Position numbers and translations under genes: made by a program. Shown here piece by piece: positions 9,639 through 18,756 of a DNA stretch of 64,000 bases. The DNA lies in assembly GCF_002836595.1 (NCBI RefSeq), contig NZ_PJBB01000003.1:3812501-3876500 (forward strand), read 5' to 3'. Below the pieces are notes generated by a model. It had not been told where the DNA came from, made no database searches, and saw only the letters and a list, made by a program, of their open reading frames with translations. The stretch's first letter is position 1, and each line of letters opens with the position of its first letter. This DNA comes from Tenacibaculum sp. Bg11-29. GTDB lineage: Bacteria; Bacteroidota; Bacteroidia; Flavobacteriales; Flavobacteriaceae.

Positions 9639-10331
9639 ATGCCTGAAATAATTGATTTAAGTCAAGAAATTTTTGAAGGAATGCCTGTTTACAAGAGCCT
9701 TCCTCAAGTAAAGATGTCGGTTCATAATACACATGAAGAATGGGATAATATTGAAAACCCAACAACTAAAACTCCAGCTGTTTATAAATTAGAAATGGGG
9801 GAACATACCGGTACTCATGTTGATGCATTAAATCACATGGCTGCTGAATACAAAGATTTATCGATAGACACCATGCCGCTTTCGATGTTTTATACAGAAG
9901 GTATTTGTTTAGATTTTTCTCATAAAAAACTACAAGAACTAATCACCTCTAAAGAAATTCAAATAGCTTTATCTAAAAGTGATTTAACAATAAAAAAAGG
10001 TGATACTGTGCTGTTATATACCGATCACTACCGCAAACACTTTAATACTGAAAATTGGAGTAAAGGCCCTGGAATTACAGCTGAATGTGCTCGTTGGTTA
10101 GGTGAACAAAAAATTGCTGCTTTTGGGGTTGAAACGATGTCACCAGGAGTTCCTAAGGTTTCAAATAAAGAAGTTCATCATATTTGTGGAGAGTTAAAAT
10201 TCACACATTATGAAAACATGATAAACTTATATAAATTAATAGGTAGAAATCGATTTCGTTTTATCGGACTTCCTTTAAAAATAAGAGGTGGTACTGGCTC
10301 CCCTGTTAGAGCTGTTGCTATTTTCGAATAA
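9639..10331 (+). CDS. Cyclase-family (kynurenine formamidase-like) metal hydrolase
   Basis: 230 aa from the ATG at 9639 (an in-frame TTG at 9624 lies within the previous gene). The metal-binding signature HTGTHVDALNH corresponds to the HxGTHxDxPxH pattern of the cyclase superfamily, with Ala-Leu in place of the usual Pro position. The C-terminus (RFIGLPLKIRGGTGSPVRAVA) also fits the family. Members include kynurenine formamidase; no other tryptophan-catabolism gene is adjacent, so the substrate is left open. Followed by a strong terminator. Confidence 0.82.
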   Translation: MPEIIDLSQEIFEGMPVYKSLPQVKMSVHNTHEEWDNIENPTTKTPAVYKLEMGEHTGTHVDALNHMAAEYKDLSIDTMPLSMFYTEGICLDFSHKKLQELITSKEIQIALSKSDLTIKKGDTVLLYTDHYRKHFNTENWSKGPGITAECARWLGEQKIAAFGVETMSPGVPKVSNKEVHHICGELKFTHYENMINLYKLIGRNRFRFIGLPLKIRGGTGSPVRAVAIFE

Positions 10332-10333
10332 AA

Positions 10334-10360
10334 AAACCCGAAGTTTAAAACTTCGGGTTT
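10334..10360. terminator. Bidirectional terminator, cyclase / TolC genes
   Basis: Near-perfect stem AAACCCGAAGTTT / ACTTCGGGTTT with flanking A and T runs, between the convergent cyclase and TolC-type genes. Confidence 0.85.
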
Positions 10361-10381
10361 TTAATTATCTACTAAAACATT

Positions 10382-11716
10382 TTAAAAATTATTGTAATCT
10401 AATAAAGTTCCTGCTAATTGTAATAGTTGTAATTCAGCATTTTTAGCAGTGTATTTTGCGCTACTTACACTTAATTCCGCATTTATTAAATTAACTTGAG
10501 CTTGACGAAAATCTATTGAAGTAATTTGCCCCAATTTATATCGTTCGTTGGTACGATCAAAATTAAGCTTGTTCGTTATTACATTCTTTTCTTGAACTTG
10601 TAATGAAAATAATGCATTTTGATATGTTTCCCAAGCATTATTAACATCTCTTTCTAATCGCTCTTCTTGCTGTAATTTTTGAATACCTACAGTTTCTAAA
10701 GCAATTTTTGCATTGGTAACATTTATTTTTGTTTTCCCTCCATCAAAAATATTCCATGATAAATTTACTCCTGCATTTAAACCTGTTTGTGTATTCGAAA
10801 TTGGGCTAAATGGACTTGTTGCATCATTATTACTTTTATTCCATGCATATGAACTTGTTAAACCTACGTTTGGCATCCAACCAGATTTATTAATTTTAAT
10901 ATCTAATTGCTTTAACTCAATATTCTTTTTTGTTTGCAATAAACTAGCATTATTAGTCTTTGCTTTTTCTAACACATCAATTAAATTCAAATTAATAGCA
11001 TAAACAACGTTTTTATCAACTTTTACAGCTGTATTAATATTTCTACCCAGTACTACATTTAAATCTCTCTTTGCGTTTGCTAACAGCCTTTTTCCGTTTA
11101 TATAAGTGATACTATCATTATTAACATCTACTTCTGCATTTAACACATCAAGCTTCGTATTCTGTCCGTAATCAAAACTATACACTGCTCTTTGCAAACG
11201 TTTTTTAGAAATATTTAATGTTACTTTCTGTGTTGCTTCATTTTCGCTTAACCTTCCTACTTCATAATAGGCTAAAAACAAAGTTGTCAACGTATTTTCT
11301 ATTACTTGGCGTGCTTGTAATTCAGTTAAATTATATGCTTCTTTTAACCGTTTAAAAGTGTTTTTTCTATTAAACCCGTTAAATATGGTATAGTTTAAAC
11401 CTACAGAAGCATTATACGCCTTAGATTCTGCTCCAGTAACTGAATTTACAGAGCCATCTTGAAATTCACTATCTGTATCTCTATTGCTATAACTAGCTCC
11501 TGCATTTCCCGTAATCGTTGGTAAATAACCACTATTATATATGCTCTTATTGTTTTTAGCTGTTTCTAAATTGTTTTTGGTTACTCTTATATCATAATTG
11601 TTTTTAAGAGTCATTTCAACAGCTTTTTCTTTGGATAAAATTTCTTGTCCATTTATAGAAAAACTAACCACTAAGCCTAAAAATCCACTAATTATATATT
11701 TATTTATTTGATTCAT
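10382..11716 (-). CDS. TolC-family outer-membrane efflux protein
   Basis: 444 aa with an N-terminal signal peptide (GFLGLVVSFSINGQ) and the two-fold repeated coiled-coil organisation of OEP proteins, seen as SKEKAVEMTLKNNYDI near the start and LERDVNNAWETYQNALFS and YKLGQITSIDFRQAQVNLI in the second half. It would form the outer-membrane duct of the RND pump. Last gene of the leftward marR-adaptor-pump-duct operon, 14 bp after the pump gene. Confidence 0.92.
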   Translation of the reverse strand: MNQINKYIISGFLGLVVSFSINGQEILSKEKAVEMTLKNNYDIRVTKNNLETAKNNKSIYNSGYLPTITGNAGASYSNRDTDSEFQDGSVNSVTGAESKAYNASVGLNYTIFNGFNRKNTFKRLKEAYNLTELQARQVIENTLTTLFLAYYEVGRLSENEATQKVTLNISKKRLQRAVYSFDYGQNTKLDVLNAEVDVNNDSITYINGKRLLANAKRDLNVVLGRNINTAVKVDKNVVYAINLNLIDVLEKAKTNNASLLQTKKNIELKQLDIKINKSGWMPNVGLTSSYAWNKSNNDATSPFSPISNTQTGLNAGVNLSWNIFDGGKTKINVTNAKIALETVGIQKLQQEERLERDVNNAWETYQNALFSLQVQEKNVITNKLNFDRTNERYKLGQITSIDFRQAQVNLINAELSVSSAKYTAKNAELQLLQLAGTLLDYNNF

Positions 11717-11730
11717 GCTATATTAATTTT

Positions 11731-14700
11731 TTATAAATCTTCGTGTTCCGCTTCTAACTCAATAATTGCTCTTTCTACTTCTTCTCTATTTGGTTTTCTA
11801 CCATTCCAAAGCCATTTTACATATACTTTAGAATAGTTTGAAATTGACAATAAAACAGGCAATGTTAACAAGGTTAAAAAAGTAGCTATTACAATTCCGT
11901 AAGCTATAGATATTGCCATCGGTATTAAAAACTGAGCTTGTCTACTGGTTTCAAAAATTAACGGAGCTAAACCTGCTACGGTTGTTATTGTTGTTAAAAA
12001 TATGGCTCTAAACCTTGATTTACCTGCAGCAAATAAAGCTTCCTCAAACTCCATTCCTTCCTTTAGATAACTGTTAAATTTACTAATAAGTACCAAGCCA
12101 TCATTAACCATAATTCCTATTAATGCAATAATTCCTAAAAGTGATAATATATTTACTGCAAACCCATGAAACCAATGCCCCCAAGCAACACCAATTAAAC
12201 TAAAAGGTACCATAAGTAATAACATCAATGGTTGCCCGTACGATCGAAACGTAAACACAATAACAATATAAATAAGTAATAAAATTATTGGTCCTACTAG
12301 AGCGGCAGAACTAGAAACTTTAGAAGCCTCTCTGTTTTGACCTTCATATAAGGCTGTTATTGATGGGTACTTTGCTTTTATTTTTGGCATAACACGCTGT
12401 TTTATATCATCTAAAACATCTGTAGCACTAGCTTCTGCCCCTTTTAAATCAGCATCAATTTTTATTTCTCGTTGCCCTTCTAAGTGATTTATAGATATTT
12501 CTCCTCGTTCAATTTGATAACTTGCAATTTCAGAAAATGGTACTTTAGTACCAGATATCGTACTAATACGCATGTCATCTAAATTTTTAATAGACGAACG
12601 TTCTTCTCTATCGTATCGGACCCAAACTCTTATTTCGTCTTGACCTCTTTGAAAACGTTGCACTTGTAATCCGAAAAAACCACTTCGTACTTGACGCATT
12701 ACATCTCGTAATGTTAAACCTAATAAATATGCATTGTCTTTCAGTTTAATTTTAATTTCCTTTATTCCTTGCGGGTCATTATCAGTAACATCCTTTAAAT
12801 CTTGATTTTTATTTAATTCAGATTTCAACTCATTTTTAGCTGCTTTTAATTCAGTAATATTATTACTCAATAAAGAAACTGAAACAGGGCTTCCTCCAAA
12901 ATTACCTCCAGAACCAAAAGTTAACGCTTCTATTCCGTATATTTTTCCTACACGTTCACGAATGGCATTCGTTATTTCTCTAGAACTAAAACTACGTTGT
13001 TCTCCTGGTAAAAGATTAATACGAAGTGATCCGCTAGATCTTCCTGGCCCTACTCTCTTGGTAATATTATCAACAACAGATTCATTATCAACCCCATATT
13101 TTTCAGTAAATTCTTTCTCTACAGCCCAAACCTTATCTTCAATCGATGAAATAATACTATCAGTTATTACCTCATTGGTTCCTTGTGGCATCGTTAAATT
13201 AATAGCAACTCTATCACTTGCTATCGATGGAAAAAAGGTTCCTTTAATTATTCCTCCTTGAAAAGCTCCTATTGTAATCATAAACAAAGCTACAGGAATT
13301 ACCAAACCGAAAAACTTGTTATTTAATACAAATTTTAATGCGGGTGCATATAATTTATCACGCATAAAATCCATTAACTGTTCTGCATACTTATTAAAAG
13401 CATATAACTTTTGATCTCTATGTAATGCTTTAGAATGCGCAACGTGAGCTGGTAAAATAATTAAAGCTTCAACTAATGATACAATTAATGTAAGTGTTAC
13501 AACTGTAGCAACTTCACTAAAAAACTCACCTATTCTTCCATCTAAGAAAAAGAAAACTGAAAAGGCTAGAATAGTTGTTATAATTGCCGAAACAATAGGT
13601 GGAATCACCTCCATAGTTCCATCAATAGCGGCACGAATTGGTGATTTTCCTTTTTCATAATGATGATAAATATTTTCTGAAATTACAATACCATCATCTA
13701 CCAAAATACCAATTACGATAATCATTCCGAATAATGATAATACATTAATTGTTACATCAAAATAACCTGCCAACATAAACATTCCGAAAAAAGCAACTGG
13801 TAAACCTGCTGCAACCCAAAATGCTAACCTTGGTCTTAAGAACAATGATAAAAACAACATTACCAATAGCATACCTTGCCATGCATTTTTAAATAATAGT
13901 TCTGTACGTTGGTTTAATGTAATTGAAGAATCTCTAGTAATTGCAATTTCTACATTCTCATGTTGTTCATTAAATGTATCTATATATTCATTTATTTTTT
14001 CTGCAGATGATAATAAATCTTCGTTATTCGTATTACTTACTTGAACACGTACAGCTAAGTTTCCATTATAATAACTTTTGTTTGGGTTCTCATTCCACCT
14101 ATCAGTAACTGTAGCTACATCTTTTAAACGGATAATTCTTCCAGATGCATCAGCTCTTACTACTAAATTATCTATTTCATCTCCATAATATAATCGGTTA
14201 TTAGCTCTAATTAAATACTCTTCTTCAACTGTTTTTACAGATCCACCAGTTGTAATAATATTTTCTGATGCAACTGCTGTTGCAACCTGTTGAAAAGTTA
14301 AATTATAAGCTAATAAATCATTCTCACGAACAGCTATTTCAATTTCCTCACTAGGATAACCTGTTATAGAAATTTGAGAAATTCCGTCTATTCTACGTAA
14401 GTCATTTTCAACATCTCTAGTAATCTGTTTAAGTGTTTTTAAAGAAATATTATTTCCTGTAACTACAAAACTTACTGTTTCTGCTACGCTTTCAATTTTA
14501 GCTACTACAGCTGGTTCCATTCCAGAAGGAAAATTAGGAACTTTATCTACTGCGTTTTTCACTTCTGCTAAAATATTATTAATGTCGTAACCTTTTAAAG
14601 TTTCAATAGATATTGATGCTGTATTTTCTGATGAAGTAGATGTAACCCTGTCAACACCTATTAAACCTTTTAAATTGTCTTCTATTTTCAAAACAACTCC

Positions 14701-14886
14701 CTCTTCCATTTCTTGAGGCGACGCCCCAGGGTATGCAACTTTTATATTAATAAACTTTGCGTCTATTTGTGGAAAAAAAGAAGATTTTAAATTCGAATAT
14801 CCCAAACTACCTAATAACACAAAAGCAATGATAATAATATTTACTGCAACAGGGTATTTTATAAAATATGATATAACTTTTTTCAT
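11731..14886 (-). CDS. RND-family efflux transporter, permease subunit
   Basis: 1051 aa, the usual size for AcrB/MdtB/CusA-type pumps. The N-terminal helix (PVAVNIIIIAFVLLGSLGY) starts the first half; the second half repeats the pattern (LLLIYIVIVFTFRSYGQPLMLLLM). The GMIIVIGILVDDGIVISENI segment carries the acidic pair of transmembrane helix 4 used in proton relay, and the paired GIMVNDGLVLISK is in the second half. Substrates probably hydrophobic compounds; no metal-binding motif stands out. Four bp downstream of the adaptor gene. Confidence 0.94.
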   Translation of the reverse strand: MKKVISYFIKYPVAVNIIIIAFVLLGSLGYSNLKSSFFPQIDAKFINIKVAYPGASPQEMEEGVVLKIEDNLKGLIGVDRVTSTSSENTASISIETLKGYDINNILAEVKNAVDKVPNFPSGMEPAVVAKIESVAETVSFVVTGNNISLKTLKQITRDVENDLRRIDGISQISITGYPSEEIEIAVRENDLLAYNLTFQQVATAVASENIITTGGSVKTVEEEYLIRANNRLYYGDEIDNLVVRADASGRIIRLKDVATVTDRWNENPNKSYYNGNLAVRVQVSNTNNEDLLSSAEKINEYIDTFNEQHENVEIAITRDSSITLNQRTELLFKNAWQGMLLVMLFLSLFLRPRLAFWVAAGLPVAFFGMFMLAGYFDVTINVLSLFGMIIVIGILVDDGIVISENIYHHYEKGKSPIRAAIDGTMEVIPPIVSAIITTILAFSVFFFLDGRIGEFFSEVATVVTLTLIVSLVEALIILPAHVAHSKALHRDQKLYAFNKYAEQLMDFMRDKLYAPALKFVLNNKFFGLVIPVALFMITIGAFQGGIIKGTFFPSIASDRVAINLTMPQGTNEVITDSIISSIEDKVWAVEKEFTEKYGVDNESVVDNITKRVGPGRSSGSLRINLLPGEQRSFSSREITNAIRERVGKIYGIEALTFGSGGNFGGSPVSVSLLSNNITELKAAKNELKSELNKNQDLKDVTDNDPQGIKEIKIKLKDNAYLLGLTLRDVMRQVRSGFFGLQVQRFQRGQDEIRVWVRYDREERSSIKNLDDMRISTISGTKVPFSEIASYQIERGEISINHLEGQREIKIDADLKGAEASATDVLDDIKQRVMPKIKAKYPSITALYEGQNREASKVSSSAALVGPIILLLIYIVIVFTFRSYGQPLMLLLMVPFSLIGVAWGHWFHGFAVNILSLLGIIALIGIMVNDGLVLISKFNSYLKEGMEFEEALFAAGKSRFRAIFLTTITTVAGLAPLIFETSRQAQFLIPMAISIAYGIVIATFLTLLTLPVLLSISNYSKVYVKWLWNGRKPNREEVERAIIELEAEHEDL

Positions 14887-14889
14887 TAT

Positions 14890-16020
14890 TTACTCTGTTT
14901 TTGCATTGTTCTGTTCAGAAAATATTTTTACAGGCATTCCTGCATAAGCCCCTGTTATTGGTTTAGAGACTAATTGCATTTCATTTTTCAAACCTTTTAT
15001 AACAACAGTATTTTCATTAAAATGCACCGTGTTAATTTTTACTAAATCTAATACACTGTCTTTAACTACATAAATAAATTTATTTTCTATTAATAACTTT
15101 CTGTTTACCTCTATAGCATCTATTGCTGTTTTTACAGGTACGTTGGCCTCTAAATACATTCCTTCTCTTAAATTTTCTCCTTTTACTTCAATAAACAACT
15201 GAACAGTTTGAGAAGCTTGATCTATTTTTCCATTAATCCTAGAAACTTTTCCTGACCAAGTTTTTGTTTTTTCTAAATTTTGAAGAGCAACAGTTTTACC
15301 TACTTGTAAAACATTTGCAAAGCCAGCATTAACAGATAATGGTAATTCAAACACTGATAAATCAATAAATTCTCCCATTTTCTGCCCTACCCTTACTAAG
15401 GTTCCGTTTGTAACCAATGTCTCTGTTAAAATACCTTTAAAAGGAGCTCTAAGATTATATTTAGCTAGCTTAGCCTCTAAATTTTTTAAATTATAAAATG
15501 TAGTATATATATTCTTTCCTGTTATAAAGTATTTTTCTTTATCTGAATTAGTATTAGGTAATGGTTGTACCGATTTATTAATGTTGTAGTTTTTTAAATA
15601 AGAATTCCATTTTTCAAAAGAATCTGGATAATCTAATCTGATATCTGGCATAATTGAAGCAATTAAATTTTGTAAAGAGCTTCTTTGAGATTGAATAGAT
15701 GCGTAAAATTCCTGACTATTAATTCTTAATAATGTTTGTCCTTTATTATACGAGACTCCTGCTCTAAAATCTTTTCCTGTAGGCCTTAAAACTCCTTGTA
15801 CTTCTGAATAAATATCAACTTTATTTTTAGCAACTAAATTTCCGTTTGCTGAAATTACAATTGCCACATCTCCATTTTTAACCTCTTTAACAAAAACTGT
15901 TTTTTCAACTTTTGTTACTTTATGCTCAGGCTTCTTTTTACTATTTTTAAAATAACTAGATATTAAAGACGCTACTAAAAGCACTATAATTCCTGCCCCT
16001 ACAATAATTAATTTTCTCAT
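14890..16020 (-). CDS. RND efflux periplasmic adaptor subunit
   Basis: Membrane-fusion protein of 376 aa that links the RND pump to the TolC-like duct. One N-terminal membrane anchor (IIVGAGIIVLLVASLISSYF), a lipoyl/barrel-sandwich segment (VDIYSEVQGVLRPTGKDFRAG and YNLRAPFKGILTETLVTNG), a short helical hairpin between them and a C-terminal beta-barrel region. It follows the marR gene by 10 bp and precedes the pump gene by 3 bp. Confidence 0.92.
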   Translation of the reverse strand: MRKLIIVGAGIIVLLVASLISSYFKNSKKKPEHKVTKVEKTVFVKEVKNGDVAIVISANGNLVAKNKVDIYSEVQGVLRPTGKDFRAGVSYNKGQTLLRINSQEFYASIQSQRSSLQNLIASIMPDIRLDYPDSFEKWNSYLKNYNINKSVQPLPNTNSDKEKYFITGKNIYTTFYNLKNLEAKLAKYNLRAPFKGILTETLVTNGTLVRVGQKMGEFIDLSVFELPLSVNAGFANVLQVGKTVALQNLEKTKTWSGKVSRINGKIDQASQTVQLFIEVKGENLREGMYLEANVPVKTAIDAIEVNRKLLIENKFIYVVKDSVLDLVKINTVHFNENTVVIKGLKNEMQLVSKPITGAYAGMPVKIFSEQNNAKTE

Positions 16021-16030
16021 GTTTTATTAT

Positions 16031-16492
16031 TTAGTTGTCACTACAACTTTTAGTTGATTTCTTTATTAAATTTCCTTGTACTTTTTTAATTGTATCAATT
16101 GCTTTAGCAATCTCTTCGTATGAGATGTTTTCTTGTAATGAAATTGCAAAACTTTTCATAATTGGTAAAGTTTCTTCTAGTAATAGCTCTCCTTTTTTAG
16201 TTAAATGAATATTATTAATTCGTCTATCTGATTTAGACAAAATCCTAGCTACTAAATTTTTCTTTTCCATTGTATTAATCAATCGAGTTAAAGATGTTTT
16301 ATCTCTACCTGTTAAAAAAGCAAGTTCTTGCTGTGGAAGTCCATTCTTAGCTTTCAGTCTTTTTAAAACAATAAATTGAATCTTTGTTAGACTAATATTT
16401 TTCTCAAAAAAAATATCTTGAATATGATTATCAATCATTTTCATTGTTTTGCCTAACCACGGAGCTAGTGTATTTTCAATATCCATATTCAT
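16031..16492 (-). CDS. MarR-family transcriptional regulator
   Basis: Winged-helix repressor, 153 aa from the ATG at 16492; a longer TTG start at 16510 is less likely and a second ATG lies two codons on. The recognition region is LPQQELAFLTGRDKTSLTRL and the wing follows in NLVARILSKSDRRINNIHLT. As first gene of an efflux operon it most likely represses its own transcript and is relieved by a pump substrate. A palindrome of MarR-operator type lies about 40 bp upstream at 16532-16549. Confidence 0.92.
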   Translation of the reverse strand: MNMDIENTLAPWLGKTMKMIDNHIQDIFFEKNISLTKIQFIVLKRLKAKNGLPQQELAFLTGRDKTSLTRLINTMEKKNLVARILSKSDRRINNIHLTKKGELLLEETLPIMKSFAISLQENISYEEIAKAIDTIKKVQGNLIKKSTKSCSDN

Positions 16493-16531
16493 ATTTAATA
16501 TTAGATGCAAAATTAATCCAAAAGATTAATT

Positions 16532-16549
16532 TAGTTGCATATACAACTA
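16532..16549. promoter_or_regulatory. Palindromic MarR-type operator
   Basis: Perfect inverted repeat TAGTTG-N6-CAACTA with an AT-rich centre (CATATA), the size and symmetry typical of MarR-family operators. It lies upstream of the marR-efflux operon and over the region where a leftward promoter would be expected, so autorepression is the likely role. No other copy was noticed in the window. Confidence 0.65.
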
Positions 16550-16766
16550 GTTAATTTTATGTTAAAAAAAATAATTATAGCTCATTCATACAAGAAATTC
16601 AACTAAACTAAAAAGGGATGACTCTAATTCAAGATCGGACCCCATTATTATCAAAATTAATTATAAATTTATCTAATAATCAGTGTATAATCTATTTACT
16701 ACTTGTACTATCTTTGTTAATTTTTGTGCTTAAACCACACAACTAAATCTTATATAATCACATTGT

Positions 16767-17405
16767 ATGCAATTTAATACACAAAACTTAATGCTAGATA
16801 ATTTCTTAAAACAACTTGGGATTTCTGAAAAAGTGCTTCAAGATGAAATTCGTAAAAATGCTACTATAACAGAGCACAAAAAAGGCGATTTTATTATTAA
16901 AAACAATCATTACATAAAGGTATTAAAAATTGTGCTAGAAGGAAAGGTAAGAGTTTATCAAGAAAGTGAAGACCGTGAAATTCTTATTTATTACCTAAAT
17001 ACAATGGAAACTTGTACGTTATCACTTTCTGCTTGTTTTGAAGATTGCAAAAGTACTGTTAATGCTATTGCTGAAGAAAAATGCATCATACTAAACCTAC
17101 CTATTAGATATGTAAGAGATTGGAATTTTAGTTATAAATCATGGAATAACTTCATTGTAAATACATTCAGAAAGAGTTACAACCACTTAATTCATCAATA
17201 TTCAAATTTAGCGTTTCAACCATTGAAAGATCGCTTACTTGATTATCTTATTTCTAAAGCGAATGATGACATTCTTTATAAATCACATCAAGATTTAGCC
17301 AAAGAATTAGGAACAACAAGAGAGGTTATTTCTAGATTACTTAAGAAATTAGAATCGAACGGTAAACTACGTCTTGGACAAAAAGAAATTCATATTTTAA
17401 AATAA
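16767..17405 (+). CDS. Crp/Fnr-family regulator (1 of 4)
   Basis: 212 aa. An N-terminal cNMP-binding-type beta-roll (residues about 20-120, with VLEGKVRVYQE and the Cys-containing TCTLSLSACF) and a C-terminal winged helix with LAKELGTTREVISRLLKKLE. Closely resembles the 19774 regulator. The classic cAMP-contact residues are not evident, so the ligand is unknown. It lies directly upstream of the ABM monooxygenase, whose promoter carries a Crp-type palindrome, making that promoter a candidate target. A TATCTTTG box at 16709-16716 could be its own -7 element. Confidence 0.88.
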   Translation: MQFNTQNLMLDNFLKQLGISEKVLQDEIRKNATITEHKKGDFIIKNNHYIKVLKIVLEGKVRVYQESEDREILIYYLNTMETCTLSLSACFEDCKSTVNAIAEEKCIILNLPIRYVRDWNFSYKSWNNFIVNTFRKSYNHLIHQYSNLAFQPLKDRLLDYLISKANDDILYKSHQDLAKELGTTREVISRLLKKLESNGKLRLGQKEIHILK

Positions 17406-17412
17406 ATTTAAA

Positions 17413-17462
17413 CTGTTGTGCCAAATGTCACAGGTTTTACACCTTAAATCATAGTTTATTTG
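17413..17462 (+). promoter_or_regulatory. Crp/Fnr-type operator and -7 region of the ABM gene
   Basis: TGTG-N8-CACA (17417-17432) is a Crp-like half-site pair. The -7-like box TTTATTTG (17455-17462; one mismatch to TAnnTTTG) starts 30 bp after the dyad centre. No -33 TTG is seen, which would suit an activator-dependent promoter. The dyad centre to TTTG distance is identical to that upstream of the hydrolase gene at 20512, and both share ACAGGTnnTAC right of the centre. Confidence 0.55.
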
Positions 17463-17493
17463 TACCATAATTAATACTTAAAATTAAATAATT

Positions 17494-17790
17494 ATGGAAA
17501 TTATGGTAAAATTTGAGCTTTTGGCTCAAGAACGACAGTCCGAAAAAATTAAACACTTTTTTGAAAAAATACTTCAAGATACGAGAAATTTTAATGGTTG
17601 TAATACAGCTCAAGTATCTAGACTAAGGGAAGAACCTAATAAAATTGTTCTAATTGAATATTGGAAATCTAATGAACACTTTCAGAAGTATTTGAACTGG
17701 AGAAAAGAAATAGGAGATTTCGACACTCTTGGTAGTATGCTAAAAGAAGATCCTAATATTCAAATTTACGAAGTAGTAACCACAGCTTAA
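17494..17790 (+). CDS. Antibiotic-biosynthesis-monooxygenase (ABM) domain protein
   Basis: 98 aa, the full length of a single ABM ferredoxin-like domain (EIMVKFELLAQERQSEKIKH at the N-terminus; IVLIEYWKSNEHFQKYLNW in the core). Proteins of this type include quinol monooxygenases and stress-response oxygenases that act without a cofactor; the substrate here is unknown. First gene of an apparent ABM / SnoaL-like lipoprotein / VOC transcript behind a Crp-type promoter. Confidence 0.82.
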   Translation: MEIMVKFELLAQERQSEKIKHFFEKILQDTRNFNGCNTAQVSRLREEPNKIVLIEYWKSNEHFQKYLNWRKEIGDFDTLGSMLKEDPNIQIYEVVTTA

Positions 17791-17815
17791 TACTTTAAGC
17801 TTGAAAAAACAAATC

Positions 17816-18730
17816 ATGAATTTAACAAATAAAAAAATGTTTAGTAATAATTTATTCCTAAGAGTCATATTTTTAACAATAGCATTAACATCATGTGCAC
17901 AACAGCAAACTTCTAACGAAGAAAAAAAAATAGTGCAAAGTAACAATAAACAAAAACCGACTGCTCATCACGAGATAGCACTTGAGGTAATTGCGGCTAG
18001 TAAAGAATGGATTACTAATTTTAATAAAGGAGCCAAAGAAAACATTATAGGAAGCTATGCAGAAACAGCCGTAATGAGCGCAATGCCTTTTGGTGTTTAC
18101 GAAGGAATAGAAAAAATAAAAGGATTTTGGGTTCCATTTGTAGAAAGTGGTGCAACAGATTTAGTTTATACAAAATTAAGTATTCAAGTAGCAAATGAAA
18201 AAACAGCATTTTTATCTGCAAATTGGAGTATGAATGTAGGTAAAGGTATAATTTATAATGAAAAATGGGAAAAGTTAAATGAAAAATGGGTACTAACCTA
18301 TGATAACTTTGAGGTGCAAGAAAAATATGAAACACCTCGTGAAAATAGTAAAAATCCAATAGCTAGTCATATTGCTATGGAAGAACTAATTCATACATCA
18401 ATAGCATGGACAAGTAATTTTAATAATGGTAAAGGTAATATTTGTGGTGAAGGATATTTTGAAAATGCCACAATGAACCCTGTCCCTTTTCCATCGGTTA
18501 CAGGAAAAAAAGGAATCGAAAATTTTTGGATTAAACTTATAGCAGATGGCGCCAATAATTTAATTTATTCAACACCAAAATTTGAAATGGTAACTGCCAA
18601 CAGTGGTATTTTATCTTCTGATTGGTCAATGAATATTGGAGAAGGAAAAATTTATAATGAAAAATGGGAAAAAAAAGATGGAAAATGGAAATTAAGCTAT
18701 GATGAATTCAAAGTTGTAACACAATACTAA
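17816..18730 (+). CDS. Lipoprotein with two SnoaL/DUF4440-like domains
   Basis: 304 aa from the ATG at 17816 (TTG at 17801 in frame). A lipoprotein signal ends at the lipobox LTSC. The mature part is an internal duplication: two NTF2-like units of about 130 residues ending in the matching strings NEKWEKLNEKWVLTYDNFEV and YNEKWEKKDGKWKLSYDEFK, each preceded by a WSMN(V/I)GxGxIY motif. SnoaL-like folds bind small hydrophobic molecules; no catalytic His/Asp pair is obvious. Lies 25 bp after the ABM gene. Confidence 0.75.
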   Translation: MNLTNKKMFSNNLFLRVIFLTIALTSCAQQQTSNEEKKIVQSNNKQKPTAHHEIALEVIAASKEWITNFNKGAKENIIGSYAETAVMSAMPFGVYEGIEKIKGFWVPFVESGATDLVYTKLSIQVANEKTAFLSANWSMNVGKGIIYNEKWEKLNEKWVLTYDNFEVQEKYETPRENSKNPIASHIAMEELIHTSIAWTSNFNNGKGNICGEGYFENATMNPVPFPSVTGKKGIENFWIKLIADGANNLIYSTPKFEMVTANSGILSSDWSMNIGEGKIYNEKWEKKDGKWKLSYDEFKVVTQY

Positions 18731-18756
18731 AAGATAACAAAAACAAATATAGAGTG

